Shown: one piece after another, positions 62,656-64,000 of the stretch
Layout of the letters: the number at the start of each line of letters is the position of its first letter
Position numbering within the stretch: the stretch's first letter is position 1
Source of the DNA: Bifiguratus adelaidae
Lineage: Eukaryota; Mucoromycota; Endogonomycetes; Endogonales
Assembly: GCA_002261195.1 (NCBI GenBank)
Contig: MVBO01000057.1
Coordinates: forward strand, 21,416 to 85,415
DNA length: 64,000 nt
Direction of reading: 5' to 3'
Program-made: the position numbers and the translations under genes
Notes under the pieces: generated by a model
What the model was told of the DNA's origin: nothing
The model's database searches: none
What the model saw: only the letters and a program-made list of their open reading frames with translations

Positions 62656-63790
62656 TAGTGTTTTTGTATATTCTGTACATGATGACATTGTCTACTGTAT
62701 AGTCATCTGTATTGGCCTACTGTATAAGTACATAACTGTACTGTAATGTTTCGTCTCGATATACAGTACTTTGTTATTGTTTCATGTCAGCCTACTTTAG
62801 CCTTTGACGTCCTAAAGCATTCGCCTACAGTACGGTAGGTATAGTATACAGTATGCCATCGTCATTGAATACTGTATAACATTAGCTGTCTACAGTACTA
62901 CAGTACTGTATGTTTTACAGTATTCAATGACCTTTCCTTCCTACTGTACTGATATACATTACAGTATCAGTACAGTATTGTAAAAGCACGGCTGGCTGAG
63001 GGCTTGTCGAGACCGAAGCGTCTAAAGACTGGCTTCGGAACAACGCGCTTCAAATTGGCGGTCCGAGATACTGGACTGTATGAGCTTAGATTGGGAATTA
63101 CTGTACAGTACTTGCGTGTAACCACAATACCCGATTGTTACAGTATCGCAAGTCCTCAACTATTGCCTTACAGTACAGTACTGTACAGTACGTTACCATA
63201 GGAATTGACGTGATATTCGTGCTTTTACTGTAATTAAATTCTCGTTTATAAGTACAATACGGAGGAACTCGCAATACTGTACTGAAGGGAGTCGCTCTTT
63301 TAAGGGAGCGCGCATTTCTCAGATTTGGACGTCTACCGCTAGCCAGTCAGAATGGATACATGGTACAGAATGACAGACAACAACTACAGTGACTCACAAA
63401 ACTGTCCGGGAAAATGCAGATTTCTCTTTCGGCCATTCTATACAGTATACTGTATGTACTGTAGCTTTCAGTACGCTGAAACTTATTGACGATGTAGATC
63501 TTGGTACAGAGTATCGTTGCCACAGTACAGTATAAGACATAGCGTAATAATCAATACGCAGTCGCAATCGCACCGCTAATTTTCGGACAGTTCTGTTCGG
63601 AACAAATCAAAATCGGTATACTGCACAGTAATCCTTGCAACCAGCAAAGCCTAAGCCTTTCAATTTCTTGTACAAGATAAGACAACATGCTGTTTTCTGT
63701 ACCGACTTTCAGGATCTCAAAGTCAGGCAGATCTCAATCGCCCTCCAAGGTAGGGGCTGCGTCATATACTGTAGGATATACAGTGGCAGT
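62200..63790. repeat. Dense array of palindromic TACTGTA/TACAGTA words
   Basis: By eye about 30 copies of TACTGTA or its reverse complement TACAGTA occur in 1.6 kb, many overlapping as TACAGTACTGTA or GTACTGTACAGTAC. Uniform random sequence would give less than one. Spacing is irregular, so this is not a simple tandem repeat. The clustered word contains TA at both ends, the target of Tc1/mariner insertion, and neighbouring elements of that type support a transposon origin. Confidence 0.8.
63387..63610. mobile_element. Short Tc1/mariner-like inverted-repeat element (MITE-like)
   Basis: Left end: TA then CAGTGACTCACAAAACTGTC, running on through CGGGAAAATG to about 63416. About 180 bases on, 63577-63600 holds its diverged inverted copy (TAATTTTCGGACAGTTCTGT). 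TA target bases, CAGTG end and small size fit a non-coding Tc1/mariner-type miniature element. The right boundary is approximate. Confidence 0.5.
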
Positions 63791-64000
63791 CAAAAGCGTC
63801 CCAAGAATTGCCTATTGTGAATTTGATGCGTAATTGCGTAACACCCGAAGCAAGTGTAGATTTCAAACTTCTACCAGACATAGATGTGTCCTTTGGCTAT
63901 CATCTGCCCTAGTTTCAGCTACTTAGCCCTTCTGGTGCCATCACAATCAATGCTAGAAGGCCATAAATTCCTTGGGACAGTTTTGTCCCTGCGCGTCGGA
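63781..64000. mobile_element. Second Tc1/mariner-like element, running off the right edge
   Basis: After TA at 63779-63780 comes CAGTGGCAGTCAAAAGCGTC, continuing CCAAGAATTG, the common Tc1/mariner end pattern. Its inverted counterpart is at 63965-63990 (AATTCCTTGGGACAGTTTTG), so the element is about 220 bases. The right end is not closed inside the window, and no transposase frame is present. Confidence 0.5.

Larger units (their letters stand above)
61069..64000. other. Gene-free, AT-rich, repeat-bearing right end
   Basis: About 2.9 kb with no convincing coding frame on either strand. It follows the end of the Csf1 gene. The first kilobase looks like unique 3' flank; from about 62.2 kb the sequence becomes rich in TACTGTA/TACAGTA words, and from 63.4 kb it holds short elements with terminal inverted repeats. 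A transposon-graveyard or subtelomere-like region would fit, but no telomere repeat is present. Confidence 0.7.

Noticed and set aside
63004-63201. Small open frame in the right-end repeat region
   Set aside because: It runs through TACAGTA-rich sequence with no family resemblance and a length expected by chance.
62200-63790. CRISPR-like or simple tandem array
   Set aside because: The repeated unit is 7 bases with irregular spacing and both orientations; there are no equal-length spacers and the genome is fungal.

Overview
This window is nuclear DNA from a filamentous fungus. Genes are dense and on both strands, and most are cut by short GT-AG introns of about 40-60 bases. Protein-level hallmarks are fungal: two Zn2Cys6 regulators, LSG1, a Kelch membrane protein, NMA111 and a Csf1-type lipid transporter. 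The lineage is not proved by anything here. Intron density and gene style fit an early-diverging (Mucoromycota-like) fungus, but that is inference. Exon joins were worked out by hand. For most genes the exon lengths sum to a multiple of three and family motifs run unbroken across each junction.

Layout. 0-8.7 kb: start of an NMA111-like HtrA protease (cut by the window edge), an ATG13-type HORMA protein with an Atos/FAM214 C-terminus, the 60S export GTPase LSG1, a small PH-like protein, and a mitochondrial type III CoA-transferase. 8.7-12 kb: a compact mitochondrial cluster (CoA-transferase and malonyl-CoA:ACP transacylase head to head, then bL31m and TIM10 head to head), then an unknown ORF. 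12-20 kb: a CPVL-type serine carboxypeptidase, farnesyltransferase beta with three GC-AG introns, a decayed short-chain dehydrogenase, and two stacked ORFs of unknown function with reading-frame oddities. 20-26 kb: two Zn2Cys6 regulators. 26-37.4 kb: TOP1, alanyl-tRNA synthetase, GAL7, an alpha-arrestin and pantothenate synthetase, all on the plus strand. 37.4-48.6 kb: GCN1 and a Kelch-repeat membrane protein. 48.7-61 kb: membrane-anchored NDP kinase, a WW-domain ORF broken by an in-frame TAG, and a 3121-residue Csf1/BLTP1 protein. 61-64 kb: gene-free repeat DNA with a dense TACTGTA/TACAGTA array and short Tc1/mariner-like inverted-repeat elements.

Most genes are housekeeping: ribosome export, translation (AlaRS, GCN1), DNA topology, mitochondrial import, ribosome and lipoate/fatty-acid synthesis, and cofactor synthesis. 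I see no secondary-metabolite cluster, CRISPR array, tRNA or rRNA. The unusual material is architectural: the HORMA-Atos fusion, repeated GC-AG introns in one gene, microexons of 12-25 bases, in-frame TAG codons in otherwise open frames, and the palindromic array at the right end.
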